Source of the DNA: Streptomyces roseoverticillatus
Lineage (GTDB): Bacteria; Actinomycetota; Actinomycetes; Streptomycetales; Streptomycetaceae
Reading direction: 5' to 3'
Length of the DNA: 64,000 nt
Assembly: GCF_000719265.1 (NCBI RefSeq)
Contig: NZ_JOFL01000013.1
Span: 124,001-188,000 of the forward strand
A program made the position numbers and the translations under genes. The notes under the pieces were generated by a model. The model was given only the letters and a program-made list of their open reading frames with translations, searched no databases and was not told the DNA's origin. Numbering within the stretch: the first letter of the stretch is position 1; the number at the start of each line of letters is the position of its first letter. Shown here one piece after another: positions 44,651-53,689 of the stretch.

Positions 44651-45690
44651 CCACCCCGAACGACCTCCCCCTCCACCAGATCGGCCAGGACATCCAGGTG
44701 AACCTCGAAACGGCCACCGGCGGCTGCGGTGACGGCTGCGGCTGCGGCGAGACGTTCGCGGAGGACGCCATGGAGTGCGGCCTCGACCCCGATCTCGCCC
44801 GCCTGCTGGCCGACGCCGGCCTCGACCCCCTGCAGGTCGAGGACATCGCCCACCTCGCCATCGAGGAGGACCTCGACGGCGGCGAGGACGTCACCACCCT
44901 GGCCACCATCCCCGCCGACGCCGTCGCCACCGGCGACTTCACCGCCCGCACGGACGGCACTGTCGCCGGCCTGCACGTCGCCGAGGCGATCCTCTCGGTC
45001 GTCTGCACCGAGGAGTTCGAGGTCGAGCGGCACGTCGCGGACGGCGACCGCGTGACCGCGGGCCAGAAGCTGCTCACCGTCCGCACCCGCACCCGCGACC
45101 TGCTCACCGCCGAGCGCAGCGCGCTCAACATCCTGTGCCGCCTGTCCGGCATCGCCACCGCGACCCGCGAGTGGGCCGACCTGCTGGACGGCACCAAGGC
45201 CGCCGTCCGCGACACCCGCAAGACCACGGTCGGCCTGCGCGCCCTGGAGAAGTACGCGGTCCGCTGCGGCGGCGGCGTCAACCACCGCATGTCCCTGTCG
45301 GACGCGGCCCTCATCAAGGACAACCACGTGGTCGCGGCCGGCGGCGTCGCCGAGGCCTTCAAGGCCGTCCGGGACGCCTGCCCCGGCCTCGCGATCGAGG
45401 TCGAGGTCGACCGCATCGACCAGATCGAGCCGGTCCTCGCCGAGGGCGCCGACCTCGTCATGCTGGACAACTTCACCCCCGAGCAGACCCGCGAGGCCGT
45501 CGAACTGGTCGCGGGCCGCGCCCTGCTGGAGTCCTCCGGCCGGCTCACCCTCGTCAACGCCCACGCCTACGCCGAGACCGGCGTGGACTACCTGGCGGTC
45601 GGCGCGCTGACCCACTCCTCCCCGATCCTCGACATCGGCCTCGACCTGCGCGAGGGCGACGAGGACGAGGCGCGGGGGGAAACCGCCTGA
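44647..45690 (+). CDS. nadC: Nicotinate-nucleotide pyrophosphorylase (carboxylating)
   Basis: Converts quinolinate and PRPP to nicotinate mononucleotide. A 347-aa protein, longer than the usual ~285 because of an N-terminal extension of about 55 residues containing a cysteine cluster (GGCGDGCGCGE...ECG). The core shows EDLDGGEDVTTLATIPADA, RTRDLLTAERSALNILCRLS, RDTRKTTVGLRALEKYAVRC and NHRMSLSDAALIKDNH. The GTG start at 44647 overlaps the nadB stop; the stop overlaps coaX (TGATG). Confidence 0.94.
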   Translation: MTTPNDLPLHQIGQDIQVNLETATGGCGDGCGCGETFAEDAMECGLDPDLARLLADAGLDPLQVEDIAHLAIEEDLDGGEDVTTLATIPADAVATGDFTARTDGTVAGLHVAEAILSVVCTEEFEVERHVADGDRVTAGQKLLTVRTRTRDLLTAERSALNILCRLSGIATATREWADLLDGTKAAVRDTRKTTVGLRALEKYAVRCGGGVNHRMSLSDAALIKDNHVVAAGGVAEAFKAVRDACPGLAIEVEVDRIDQIEPVLAEGADLVMLDNFTPEQTREAVELVAGRALLESSGRLTLVNAHAYAETGVDYLAVGALTHSSPILDIGLDLREGDEDEARGETA

Positions 45691-46487
45691 TGCTGCTCAC
45701 CATCGATGTCGGCAACACCCACACGGTCCTCGGTCTGTTCGACGGCGCGGAGATCGTCGAGCACTGGCGGGTGTCGACCGCCCCCCGCCGCACCGCCGAC
45801 GAACTGGCCGTCCTCCTCCAGGGCCTGATGGGCATGCACCCGCTGCTCGGCGAGGAGCTCGGCGACGGCATCGACGGCATCGCCATCTGCTCCACGGTCC
45901 CCGCGGTCCTGCACGAACTGCGCGAGGTCACCCGCCGCTACTACGGCGACGTGCCCGCGGTCCTGGTCGAGCCGGGCGTGAAGACCGGGGTGCCGATCCT
46001 GATGGACAACCCCAAGGAGGTCGGCGCCGACCGGATCGTCAACGCCGTCGCGGCCGTCGAGCTCTACGGCGGCCCGTGCATCGTCGTCGACTTCGGCACG
46101 GCCACGACCTTCGACGCGGTCAGCGCCCGCGGCGAGTACGCGGGCGGGGTGATCGCCCCGGGCATCGAGATCTCGGTGGAGGCGCTGGGCGTCAAGGGCG
46201 CGCAGCTCCGCAAGATTGAGCTGGCCCGCCCGCGCGGCGTCATCGGGAAGAACACGGTCGAGGCCATGCAGTCCGGCATCCTCTACGGCTTCGCCGGGCA
46301 GGTCGACGGCGTCGTCGAGCGGATGGCCCGCGAGCTGGCCGACGATCCGGATGAGGTGACCGTCATCGCCACCGGCGGGCTGTCGCCCCTGGTCCTCGGC
46401 GAGGCGTCGGTCATCGACGAGCACGAGCCGTGGCTCACGCTGATCGGCCTGCGGCTGGTGTACGAGCGGAACGTCTCCCGCACGTAG
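45690..46487 (+). CDS. coaX: Type III pantothenate kinase
   Basis: Phosphorylates pantothenate, the first step of CoA synthesis. A 265-aa ASKHA-fold enzyme with MLLTIDVGNTHTVLGLFDG, AICSTVPAVLHELR, VDFGTATTFDAVSARGEYAG and the C-terminal TGGLSPLV. It uses no potassium-independent CoaA motif. It is the last gene of the DUF2520-panC-nadB-nadC-coaX chain, in which the pantothenate made by PanC is the CoaX substrate. Confidence 0.95.
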   Translation: MLLTIDVGNTHTVLGLFDGAEIVEHWRVSTAPRRTADELAVLLQGLMGMHPLLGEELGDGIDGIAICSTVPAVLHELREVTRRYYGDVPAVLVEPGVKTGVPILMDNPKEVGADRIVNAVAAVELYGGPCIVVDFGTATTFDAVSARGEYAGGVIAPGIEISVEALGVKGAQLRKIELARPRGVIGKNTVEAMQSGILYGFAGQVDGVVERMARELADDPDEVTVIATGGLSPLVLGEASVIDEHEPWLTLIGLRLVYERNVSRT

Positions 46488-46601
46488 GGCGGCGGTCCGC
46501 AGGGCGGCGGTCCGGGCACGCACGCAACCAACCGTCCCTTTCAACTGTCCTGTCAGCTGCGGAACCTGATCCTGCATCCGACGGGCGTGAGGCGTATGGG
46601 A

Positions 46602-47243
46602 ATGAAGCGGACAATGCGGTGGGCGGCGGTCCCCGCCGCGGCGCTGGCGGCCGGGCTGGGTCTGTGCGCCGCCCCGGCGCAGGCCGACCAGGCCCCCCGC
46701 GCCGACTATCAGGCCATCGCTCATCCGGTCGTGGGCCGGGTCGGCGAGACCGTCGAGGTCGAGCTGGGGGTCAGGAACGGCGGCCCCGGCCCGGCCGGCG
46801 GGCGGCCCGGGCACGGCGCGGGCACGTACGAGGTGACGCCGCCCCCGGGCACGGCCATCGTCGCGGCCCCGCACAGCGGCGCCCGGCAGCCCTGTGCGGC
46901 GGCGGTGAGCCCGGATGCGGCGCCGGGCTCGTACATCTGCTCCATCGGGGAGAACTTCTCCGCCGGCGAGCGGGACACGCTCAGCTTCCGGGTCCGCATC
47001 GACGGGAAGGTCGACGGAGCGGAGGGACTGGTCCGGATCCTCGCCCGCGACGGGGAGCCGTCCACCGACCCGGACCCCGGCAACGACACGGCGCCGATCC
47101 GCGTCGAGGTCGTGGACCGCACGCCCGAGCCGCCGCGGCCCGCCTCGCCGCACACGAACAGCACGCTCCTGCTCGCCACGACGTCCGGCACCGCGGTCTC
47201 GGCCGGCGCGATCGCCTTCGGCGTGAGCCGCCGCAAGCGGTAG
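46602..47243 (+). CDS. Secreted or surface protein with C-terminal membrane anchor
   Basis: A 213-aa protein with a Sec signal peptide (MKRTMRWAAVPAAALAAGLG..., cleavage after AQA), an Ig/beta-sandwich-like domain (VGETVEVELGVRNGGPGP; RDTLSFRVRIDGKVDGAEGL) with two cysteines likely disulfide-bonded, a Pro-rich spacer, and a C-terminal hydrophobic helix followed by SRRKR. No LPxTG is seen. It looks like a DUF11/CARDB-type adhesin-like domain of unknown role. Upstream alternative starts at 46587 (GTG) and 46596 exist; GAGG favours 46602. Confidence 0.72.
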   Translation: MKRTMRWAAVPAAALAAGLGLCAAPAQADQAPRADYQAIAHPVVGRVGETVEVELGVRNGGPGPAGGRPGHGAGTYEVTPPPGTAIVAAPHSGARQPCAAAVSPDAAPGSYICSIGENFSAGERDTLSFRVRIDGKVDGAEGLVRILARDGEPSTDPDPGNDTAPIRVEVVDRTPEPPRPASPHTNSTLLLATTSGTAVSAGAIAFGVSRRKR

Positions 47244-47270
47244 CCCCGGCGGATCGCGGCAACGCGCCGG

Positions 47271-47380
47271 ATGCGGTGGTCGCGCACTCCGCCGGCCTCT
47301 CGCCGCTGCGGCGGGCAGATACTCCGGTATTCCGGCGCAATGCCGCAGCACCACGACGGCGCGGACCGCCGGTGCCGAAC
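47271..47380. repeat. Single inverted pair of the dispersed GC-rich repeat
   Basis: TGCGGTGGTCGCGCACTCCG...GCCGCTGCGGCGGG (47272-47314) and GCGCAATGCCGCAGCACCAC...GGACCGCCGGTGCCG (47335-47377) are inverted variants of the unit seen at 11.2 and 26.7 kb. Confidence 0.65.
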
Positions 47381-47480
47381 CGTGCTGCGGCCCCGGTCCG
47401 GGCCCGCGCACAAGAGACATGCCACGCCGTAAAAGGTGGCGCTAGGCGAAAATTGTCCGTTTAGCACTTAAAGTCGGCGC

Positions 47481-48200
47481 ATGCCCACGCCATACGGATC
47501 CCGCGGCGGCATGGCGTTCAGCGCGGACGAACTGCGCGTGCTGCGCCGAGCCCTCGCCATCGCCCGCCATCCCCATGCCGTCCCCGGGCGCCCCGGCCCC
47601 GAGCGCGCCGCGGAGGTGCGCGACTGCTTCCGGCTCGCCGAGGCCGTGGACGAGGCGGTCCTGGAGAGCGGACGGCTGCGCGCCTTCCTCCGCGCCGACC
47701 TCGCCCGCTACCGCGCCGCCCTCCCCGGCGCCGCCTCCGGCTACGCCGAGCGCCTCCAGGACGCCCTCGCGGCGGGCTACCGGCCGCGCGCGGAGGACCT
47801 CGACGCGCTCCGCGCCCTGACCGCCGTCCCCACCGCCGGGCCCGCCGGCGCCGCCTACCGGGCCCTGCTGCGCCGCTGCGAGCTCGCCTCCGGGCGGCCC
47901 GGTGCCGCCGACCGCACGGCCTGCGCGGTGCCCGCGGCGCGCATCCGGCTGCGCCGCACCCCGCTGCTCGCCCTGCCCGGCGGCCGCCCGCCCGCCGCCG
48001 GGGCCTCCGCGCCGCGCCCCGGGCAGAAGCCGGGGCAGAAACCGGCCGAGAAACCGGCGGGAAAGCCCGGCGGCGAGCCCGGCAAACCGTCCGCGCCGCG
48101 CCCGGACCGGCCCGTCCCCACCCCCGGCGAGGTCTTCCCGCCCCGCCGCAAGCCCGCTCCGCCCCCGAGCGCCGGGGCGCCGCATGCCAGACCCGCCTGA
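47481..48200 (+). CDS. Hypothetical protein with helical N-terminal domain and Pro-rich tail
   Basis: A 239-aa streptomycete protein. Residues 15-135 are helical (LRVLRRALAIARHPHA, RDCFRLAEAVDEAVLESGRL, RAEDLDALRALTAV); residues 160-239 are Pro/Gly/Lys-rich with PGQKPGQKP-type repeats. No signal peptide or catalytic motif. Possibly DNA- or envelope-associated; nothing more can be said. ATG 47511 is an alternative start. A small membrane protein gene follows. Confidence 0.7.
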   Translation: MPTPYGSRGGMAFSADELRVLRRALAIARHPHAVPGRPGPERAAEVRDCFRLAEAVDEAVLESGRLRAFLRADLARYRAALPGAASGYAERLQDALAAGYRPRAEDLDALRALTAVPTAGPAGAAYRALLRRCELASGRPGAADRTACAVPAARIRLRRTPLLALPGGRPPAAGASAPRPGQKPGQKPAEKPAGKPGGEPGKPSAPRPDRPVPTPGEVFPPRRKPAPPPSAGAPHARPA

Positions 48201-48284
48201 AAGGCGGCCCGGGGCGCGCGTAATCTGGACGGGCCGCTGACAAACCGTGCAATCCCGATCCAGATCCAGAAGGAGCCGACGGCC

Positions 48285-48464
48285 ATGGACTATGTCGCCG
48301 CACTGGTGCCGCCCGTCGTGATGGCGATCGCCTTCACCGCCCTGGTCGTGACGATCATCAAGAGCCAGGGTGGCGCGAACAAGGCCAAGGAGGACGCCGC
48401 GGTCGACGCCGCGCTCGCCCGGGCCGAGGCCGCGCAGCAGACCGGCAAGGGCAGCCCGGCCTGA
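48285..48464 (+). CDS. 59-aa single-pass membrane protein
   Basis: A short gene: MDYVAALVPPVVMAIAFTAL, then VVTIIKSQGGANKAKEDAAV and an Ala/Glu-rich tail ending GKGSPA. One membrane helix (about 3-26) and a helical cytoplasmic tail. ATG 48285 has AAGGAG 9 nt upstream. Third-position GC matches the neighbours. Such small proteins are easily missed; function unknown. Confidence 0.75.
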   Translation: MDYVAALVPPVVMAIAFTALVVTIIKSQGGANKAKEDAAVDAALARAEAAQQTGKGSPA

Positions 48465-48605
48465 CGCGGGCGCGCCCGCGGGGCGGGCGCCGGTGCTCAC
48501 GGGGCGTACGGCAAGGGACCGCAATTCCCGCCGTGCGCCCTTTTTGCTGCCCCTTTGCCGCTCCGATAAAGCGTCATTCCAGACATCTCCCACTATTATT
48601 CGCGT

Positions 48606-49001
48606 GTGGTCAGACGCCTGGGTGATCTGGAAGACGCCGTCATGACGCGCGTGTGGGACTGGAACCGGCCGGTCACTGTTCGAGAAGTGCTGGAAGACCT
48701 TCAACAGGAACGGTCCATCGCCTACACGACGGTCATGACCGTAATGGACAACCTGTATCAGAAGGGCTGGCTGCGCCGGGAAGCGGAAGGCCGGGCCTAT
48801 CGATATGAGGCGGTCTCCAACCGGGCCGCCTACTCGGCCGCACTGATGAACGAAGCGTGGTCCGTGAGCGACAACCCCGCGGCCGCTCTCGTCGCCTTCT
48901 TCGGCATGATGTCGGCCGAACAACGCGAAGCCCTGCGGGACGCGATCCGGGTCGTGCAACTCGACGGGCCCGGCGACGCCGGCGGCGCCCCGGGGCGATA
49001 G
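48606..49001 (+). CDS. BlaI/MecI/CopY-family transcriptional repressor
   Basis: A 131-aa winged-helix repressor: RLGDLEDAVMTRVWDWNRPV, VREVLEDLQQERSIAYTTVM, TVMDNLYQKGWLRREAEGRA, with a C-terminal dimerisation helix. In BlaI/MecI such proteins are cleaved by a BlaR-type protease; no blaR-like gene lies nearby. The GTG start follows an AT-rich stretch (ACTATTATT), a likely promoter. The N-acetyltransferase gene follows after 9 bp, suggesting an operon. Confidence 0.88.
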   Translation: MVRRLGDLEDAVMTRVWDWNRPVTVREVLEDLQQERSIAYTTVMTVMDNLYQKGWLRREAEGRAYRYEAVSNRAAYSAALMNEAWSVSDNPAAALVAFFGMMSAEQREALRDAIRVVQLDGPGDAGGAPGR

Positions 49002-49010
49002 CGTCCGGGC

Positions 49011-49529
49011 ATGCCCGCGCTATCTAAAGTCGTCACCGTCCGCCGTGCCCGGACCAGCGATGTGGCGGCGCTGCGCCGCCTCATCAACACGTACGTTCGT
49101 GACGGCATCCTCCTCGGCAAAGCCACCGTCACTCTTTACGAGGACATCCAGGAGTTCTGGGTGGCCGAGCGGGACGAGGACGGCGCCGTCGTCGGCTGCG
49201 GGGCCCTGCACGTGATGTGGGAAGACCTCGCGGAGGTTCGCACTCTCGCGGTGGACCCGGACGTCAAGGGCGGCGGGGTCGGGCACGCCGTACTGGACAA
49301 GCTGCTGCAGACGGCGCGCTGGCTCGGCGTGCGGCGCATTTTCTGCCTCACCTTCGAAGTCGACTTCTTCATGAAGCACGGCTTCGTGGAGATCGGTGAG
49401 ACACCCGTGGACGGTGATGTCTACAGCGAGCTGCTGCGTTCCTATGACGAGGGCGTCGCCGAGTTCCTGGGTCTCGAACGGGTGAAGCCGAACACCCTTG
49501 GCAACAGCCGGATGCTTCTGCATCTGTGA
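49011..49529 (+). CDS. Amino-acid N-acetyltransferase (single-domain NAGS type)
   Basis: Acetylates glutamate at the head of arginine synthesis. A 172-aa GNAT protein: VTVRRARTSDVAALRRLINT, AEVRTLAVDPDVKGGGVGHA (acetyl-CoA loop) and FFMKHGFVEIGETPVDGDVY. The lack of a kinase-like domain places it with the short actinobacterial ArgA-like enzymes. It follows the BlaI-type gene by 9 bp, and precedes lsr2. Confidence 0.88.
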   Translation: MPALSKVVTVRRARTSDVAALRRLINTYVRDGILLGKATVTLYEDIQEFWVAERDEDGAVVGCGALHVMWEDLAEVRTLAVDPDVKGGGVGHAVLDKLLQTARWLGVRRIFCLTFEVDFFMKHGFVEIGETPVDGDVYSELLRSYDEGVAEFLGLERVKPNTLGNSRMLLHL

Positions 49530-49609
49530 TCGCGGTCCCTATGTCCGAATCGCGCCCCTATCACATGGCTCCGGAAGGGATGCTTCCCACGCGGAAGGCG
49601 GGCTGAACC

Positions 49610-49638
49610 TTCCCGGGGGGTTTGTGTTTTTCCGGGAA
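49610..49638. terminator. Hairpin with T-rich loop upstream of lsr2
   Basis: TTCCCGG (49610-49616) pairs with CCGGGAA (49632-49638) around a loop GGGGTTTGTGTTTTT. It may terminate the acetyltransferase transcript or fold in the lsr2 leader. The following 50 bp are unusually AT-rich, containing the likely lsr2 promoter. Confidence 0.5.
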
Positions 49639-49689
49639 AGGCGGTTTGCTATTCCTCCGTAATCCCATTTTCCACTGAAAGGATTCCCC

Positions 49690-50031
49690 GTGGCGCAGAA
49701 GGTTCAGGTCCTTCTTGTCGATGACCTCGACGGTGGCGAGGCCGACGAGACCGTGACGTTCGCCCTGGACGGGAAGACGTACGAGATCGACCTCACCACG
49801 GCCAACGCCGACAAGCTCCGCCAGGCGCTCGCGGACTACGTGAAGTCCGCCCGCCGCACCGGCGGCCGTGCCGCCGGCGGCCGCGGCAAGACCCGCACGG
49901 CCGCGGTCTCGGGCGGCAGCCCGGACACCGCGAAGATCCGCGCCTGGGCCAAGAAGAACGGCTACAACGTCAACGACCGCGGCCGCGTGCCCGCCGACAT
50001 CCGTGAGGCGTACGAGAAGGCCAACGGCTGA
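49690..50031 (+). CDS. lsr2: Nucleoid-associated protein Lsr2
   Basis: A 113-aa xenogeneic silencer that binds and bridges AT-rich DNA, silencing many specialised-metabolite genes in Streptomyces. It has an N-terminal dimerisation domain (KVQVLLVDDLDGGEADETVT, TYEIDLTTANADKLRQALAD) and a C-terminal DNA-binding domain (TAKIRAWAKKNGYNVNDRGR) with the minor-groove RGR. GTG start with AAAGGA upstream. Its own AT-rich upstream region suggests autoregulation. Its 3' end overlaps a convergent gene by 70 bp. Confidence 0.96.
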   Translation: MAQKVQVLLVDDLDGGEADETVTFALDGKTYEIDLTTANADKLRQALADYVKSARRTGGRAAGGRGKTRTAAVSGGSPDTAKIRAWAKKNGYNVNDRGRVPADIREAYEKANG

Positions 50032-50588
50032 CCTTCCGGCGGACGGCGGCGTGCCCCCAGGGCTCGCAGCAGCCGGGCCCGGTGGGCCTCCGTGGCCGCC
50101 GCGCCCACCAGCCGTGCGAGATCGGGGGCGTCTCCCTCGCCCCCGAGGCCGGTCACCGGCAGTGGCGGCTCGACCCCGCCCCCGCGGTTCCCCGGCCGGG
50201 GAGGCCGTACCCACACGGCCCGCTCCGGCCCGGCGGGCACGGGCGCGGCGATCCGCCCGCCCGGCCCCAGGACGGCCAGGTCCAGGGCGACCGTGCCCCA
50301 CTCCAGCCAGTCGAGCAGCTCCGGCAGCTCGTCGGCGCTGCCCGCGGCGAGCAGGAACCACAGCCTCCGGGCCCGGGCGTCGAACACGACCGGGCCGGTG
50401 CGCACCGGGCGGCCCAGCACCGCGGCCCCCGCGTCCAGCGGCAGGCCCAGGGCGTCGAAGCGGACCCCGGTCAGCAGCTCCAGGGGCGCCTCGCCGGAGG
50501 TCGGCCAGCCGAGCGCGCGCTCGTACCACCGCCGCGCCTGGCACCATGGATCTGCGGGGCCCCCGGGGCACGGGTGGACAACGGTCAT
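49962..50588 (-). CDS. Small bifunctional primase/polymerase-like protein
   Basis: A 208-aa protein resembling the Prim-Pol-like proteins that lie next to clpC in streptomycetes (recalled): RRWYERALGWPTSGEAPLEL, TGVRFDALGLPLDAGAAVLG, PVVFDARARRLWFLLAAGSA, DELPELLDWLEWGTVALDLA. The catalytic acidic motif of a primase is not evident, so polymerase activity is doubtful. Its last 23 codons are antisense to lsr2. Divergent from clpC across a 500-bp region. Confidence 0.72.
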   Translation of the reverse strand: MTVVHPCPGGPADPWCQARRWYERALGWPTSGEAPLELLTGVRFDALGLPLDAGAAVLGRPVRTGPVVFDARARRLWFLLAAGSADELPELLDWLEWGTVALDLAVLGPGGRIAAPVPAGPERAVWVRPPRPGNRGGGVEPPLPVTGLGGEGDAPDLARLVGAAATEAHRARLLRALGARRRPPEGQPLAFSYASRMSAGTRPRSLTL

Positions 50589-50694
50589 ATGCGGTGCAAC
50601 TGCGAAACACCCAAGAGGTTACTCTGGGTTGGTAGTTGGGCACACTCCGTATAAGGGCTGGGGGGCGCACAGGCGCTTCGGGCGGTGCGAGGGT

Positions 50695-50708
50695 GTTCGC
50701 CCGTAGCG
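50695..50708. promoter_or_regulatory. ClgR box 1 upstream of clpC
   Basis: GTTCGC-CCGTA-GCG matches exactly the ClgR motif GTTCGC-N5-GCG reported for Streptomyces clpP1, clpC1 and lon promoters. It lies about 390 bp from the clpC start. Confidence 0.7.
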
Positions 50709-50849
50709 GATGGACGGTGCCCGCGCCGCATGGACTGTCAATCCTTGCGGGTAAGAGGTTCCCCATGGGAAGAGGCGGTGCGACACCGCGCGGAGCGCGT
50801 CACCGAGGGTGGCGGCGGGCGATGGGCGGGCGTGTCGGGCCGGGCTCGC

Positions 50850-50863
50850 GTTCGCCGTCGGCG
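50850..50863. promoter_or_regulatory. ClgR box 2 upstream of clpC
   Basis: GTTCGC-CGTCG-GCG is a second exact match to the ClgR motif, about 225 bp from the clpC start, with a TATATG -10-like element at 50879-50884. The rest of the 50589-51087 gap shows no gene. Confidence 0.7.
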
Positions 50864-51087
50864 TAGTGACGGCGAGCGTATATGCCTGGCCTGCGGGAAC
50901 ATCGTCTCCCACCATCGGGTTGGAGGAGATGTCGGCTGTTCGGCAGCAGGTTTCCCCGCCGACGCGGGGTGATCCGGACGGATGTCGGCAGTTGGAATGA
51001 GCTGTCCCGTCCCGCGGGACTAGCATGCGGAAGGACAGGGAGGGGACCGACCCCTACTTGCCTGACCGCTCTGAGGAGCGATTAACG

Positions 51088-53613
51088 ATGTTCGAGAGGT
51101 TCACCGACCGTGCGCGGCGGGTTGTCGTCCTGGCTCAGGAAGAAGCCCGGATGCTCAACCACAACTACATCGGCACCGAGCACATCCTCCTGGGCCTGAT
51201 CCACGAGGGTGAGGGTGTCGCCGCTAAGGCCCTGGAGAGCCTCGGGATTTCGCTCGAGGCGGTCCGCCAGCAGGTGGAGGAGATCATCGGCCAGGGCCAG
51301 CAGGCCCCGTCCGGGCACATCCCCTTCACCCCCCGTGCGAAGAAGGTCCTGGAGCTCTCGCTCCGCGAGGCCCTTCAGCTCGGCCACAACTACATCGGCA
51401 CCGAGCACATCCTGCTCGGCCTGATCCGCGAGGGCGAGGGCGTCGCCGCCCAGGTCCTCGTGAAGCTGGGCGCCGATCTCAACCGGGTCCGTCAGCAGGT
51501 CATCCAGCTGCTCTCGGGCTACCAGGGCAAGGAAGCCGCCACGGCCGGCGGCCCGGCCGAGGGCACCCCCTCGACCTCGCTCGTCCTGGACCAGTTCGGC
51601 CGCAATCTGACGCAGGCCGCTCGTGAGTCCAAGCTCGACCCGGTCATCGGGCGCGAGAAGGAGATCGAGCGGGTCATGCAGGTGCTGTCCCGCCGCACCA
51701 AGAACAACCCGGTCCTCATCGGCGAGCCCGGCGTCGGCAAGACCGCCGTCGTCGAGGGCCTGGCCCAGGCCATCGTCAAGGGCGAGGTGCCCGAGACCCT
51801 CAAGGACAAGCACCTCTACACCCTCGACCTCGGCGCCCTGGTCGCCGGCTCCCGCTACCGCGGTGACTTCGAGGAGCGCCTGAAGAAGGTCCTCAAGGAG
51901 ATCCGCACCCGCGGCGACATCATCCTGTTCATCGACGAGCTCCACACCCTGGTGGGTGCGGGCGCCGCCGAGGGCGCGATCGACGCCGCCAGCATCCTCA
52001 AGCCGATGCTGGCCCGCGGTGAGCTGCAGACCATCGGTGCCACCACGCTCGACGAGTACCGCAAGCACCTGGAGAAGGACGCCGCGCTGGAGCGCCGCTT
52101 CCAGCCCATCCAGGTCGCCGAGCCGTCGCTGCCGCACACCATCGAGATCCTCAAGGGTCTGCGCGACCGCTACGAGGCCCACCACCGCGTCTCCATCACG
52201 GACGAGGCGCTGGTCCAGGCCGCCACGCTCGCCGACCGCTACATCTCCGACCGCTTCCTGCCGGACAAGGCGATCGACCTGATCGACGAGGCCGGCTCCC
52301 GGATGCGCATCCGCCGGATGACCGCGCCGCCGGACCTCCGCGAGTTCGACGAGAAGATCGCCGACGTGCGCCGGGAGAAGGAGTCCGCGATCGACTCGCA
52401 GGACTTCGAGAAGGCCGCCTCCCTGCGCGACAAGGAGAAGCAGCTCCTCGCCGCGAAGGCCAAGCGCGAGAAGGAGTGGAAGGCCGGCGACATGGACGTC
52501 GTCGCCGAGGTCGACGGCGAGCTGATCGCCGAGGTCCTCGCCACGGCCACCGGCATCCCGGTCTTCAAGCTGACGGAGGAGGAGTCCTCCCGCCTGCTGC
52601 GCATGGAGGACGAGCTCCACAAGCGCGTCATCGGCCAGAAGGACGCCATCAAGGCGCTCTCCCAGGCCATCCGGCGCACCCGTGCGGGCCTCAAGGACCC
52701 CAAGCGTCCCGGTGGATCGTTCATCTTCGCCGGCCCCTCCGGTGTCGGTAAGACCGAGCTGTCCAAGACGCTCGCCGAGTTCCTCTTCGGCGACGAGGAC
52801 GCCCTGATCTCCCTCGACATGTCGGAGTTCAGCGAGAAGCACACCGTCTCGCGCCTCTTCGGCTCGCCCCCCGGCTACGTGGGCTACGAAGAGGGCGGCC
52901 AGCTGACGGAGAAGGTCCGCCGCAAGCCGTTCTCGGTGGTCCTGTTCGATGAGGTCGAGAAGGCCCACCCGGACATCTTCAACTCGCTCCTGCAGATCCT
53001 GGAGGACGGTCGCCTGACCGACTCCCAGGGCCGGGTCGTGGACTTCAAGAACACCGTCATCATCATGACGACCAACCTCGGCACCCGGGACATCTCCAAG
53101 GGCTTCAACCTGGGCTTCGCCGCCCAGGGCGACGTCAAGACCGGCTACGAGCGCATGAAGGCCAAGGTCAACGAAGAGCTCAAGCAGCACTTCCGGCCCG
53201 AGTTCCTCAACCGTGTCGACGACACGGTGGTCTTCCACCAGCTCTCCCAGGAAGACATCATCCAGATCGTCGACCTGATGGTCGCCAAGGTGGACGAGCG
53301 GCTGAAGGACCGCGACATGGGCATCGAGCTCAGCGCGGAGGCCAAGCAGCTGCTGGCCAAGAAGGGCTACGACCCGATCCTGGGCGCCCGTCCGCTGCGC
53401 CGCACCATCCAGCGCGAGATCGAGGACATCCTCTCCGAGAAGATCCTCTTCGGCGAGCTGCGCCCCGGCCACATCGTGGTCGTCGGCACGGACGGCGAGG
53501 GCGAGGAGAAGAAGTTCACCTTCCGCGGCGAGGAGAAGTCGGCCCTGCCGGACACTCCGCCGATCGAGCAGGCCGCGGGCGGGGCAGGTCCCAACCTGTC
53601 CAAGGACACGTAA
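51088..53613 (+). CDS. clpC: ATP-dependent Clp protease ATP-binding subunit ClpC
   Basis: An 841-aa AAA+ unfoldase that feeds substrates to ClpP. It has two N-terminal Clp repeats (each with [14 protein letters not shown]), AAA-1 Walker A GEPGVGKT at 212-219, a UVR-type middle helix ([20 protein letters not shown]), AAA-2 Walker A GPSGVGKT at 549-556 and the Clp signature region around [20 protein letters not shown]. The start is ATG 51088 ([13 protein letters not shown]), with GAGGAG before it. Two ClgR boxes upstream suggest activation by ClgR. Confidence 0.97.
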   Translation: MFERFTDRARRVVVLAQEEARMLNHNYIGTEHILLGLIHEGEGVAAKALESLGISLEAVRQQVEEIIGQGQQAPSGHIPFTPRAKKVLELSLREALQLGHNYIGTEHILLGLIREGEGVAAQVLVKLGADLNRVRQQVIQLLSGYQGKEAATAGGPAEGTPSTSLVLDQFGRNLTQAARESKLDPVIGREKEIERVMQVLSRRTKNNPVLIGEPGVGKTAVVEGLAQAIVKGEVPETLKDKHLYTLDLGALVAGSRYRGDFEERLKKVLKEIRTRGDIILFIDELHTLVGAGAAEGAIDAASILKPMLARGELQTIGATTLDEYRKHLEKDAALERRFQPIQVAEPSLPHTIEILKGLRDRYEAHHRVSITDEALVQAATLADRYISDRFLPDKAIDLIDEAGSRMRIRRMTAPPDLREFDEKIADVRREKESAIDSQDFEKAASLRDKEKQLLAAKAKREKEWKAGDMDVVAEVDGELIAEVLATATGIPVFKLTEEESSRLLRMEDELHKRVIGQKDAIKALSQAIRRTRAGLKDPKRPGGSFIFAGPSGVGKTELSKTLAEFLFGDEDALISLDMSEFSEKHTVSRLFGSPPGYVGYEEGGQLTEKVRRKPFSVVLFDEVEKAHPDIFNSLLQILEDGRLTDSQGRVVDFKNTVIIMTTNLGTRDISKGFNLGFAAQGDVKTGYERMKAKVNEELKQHFRPEFLNRVDDTVVFHQLSQEDIIQIVDLMVAKVDERLKDRDMGIELSAEAKQLLAKKGYDPILGARPLRRTIQREIEDILSEKILFGELRPGHIVVVGTDGEGEEKKFTFRGEEKSALPDTPPIEQAAGGAGPNLSKDT

Positions 53614-53643
53614 GCGTTCCGCTCCTTCGCTCATTCCGCGACA

Positions 53644-53685
53644 GCGGGCCGGCCCCGGAACCCCACGGTTCCGGGGCCGGCCCGC
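53644..53685. terminator. Perfect 19-bp-stem terminator between clpC and the trypsin-NACHT gene
   Basis: Bases 53644-53662 pair perfectly with 53667-53685 around CCAC, and the clpC side is followed by GTTTT. It separates convergent transcripts. Confidence 0.9.
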
Positions 53686-53689
53686 GTTT

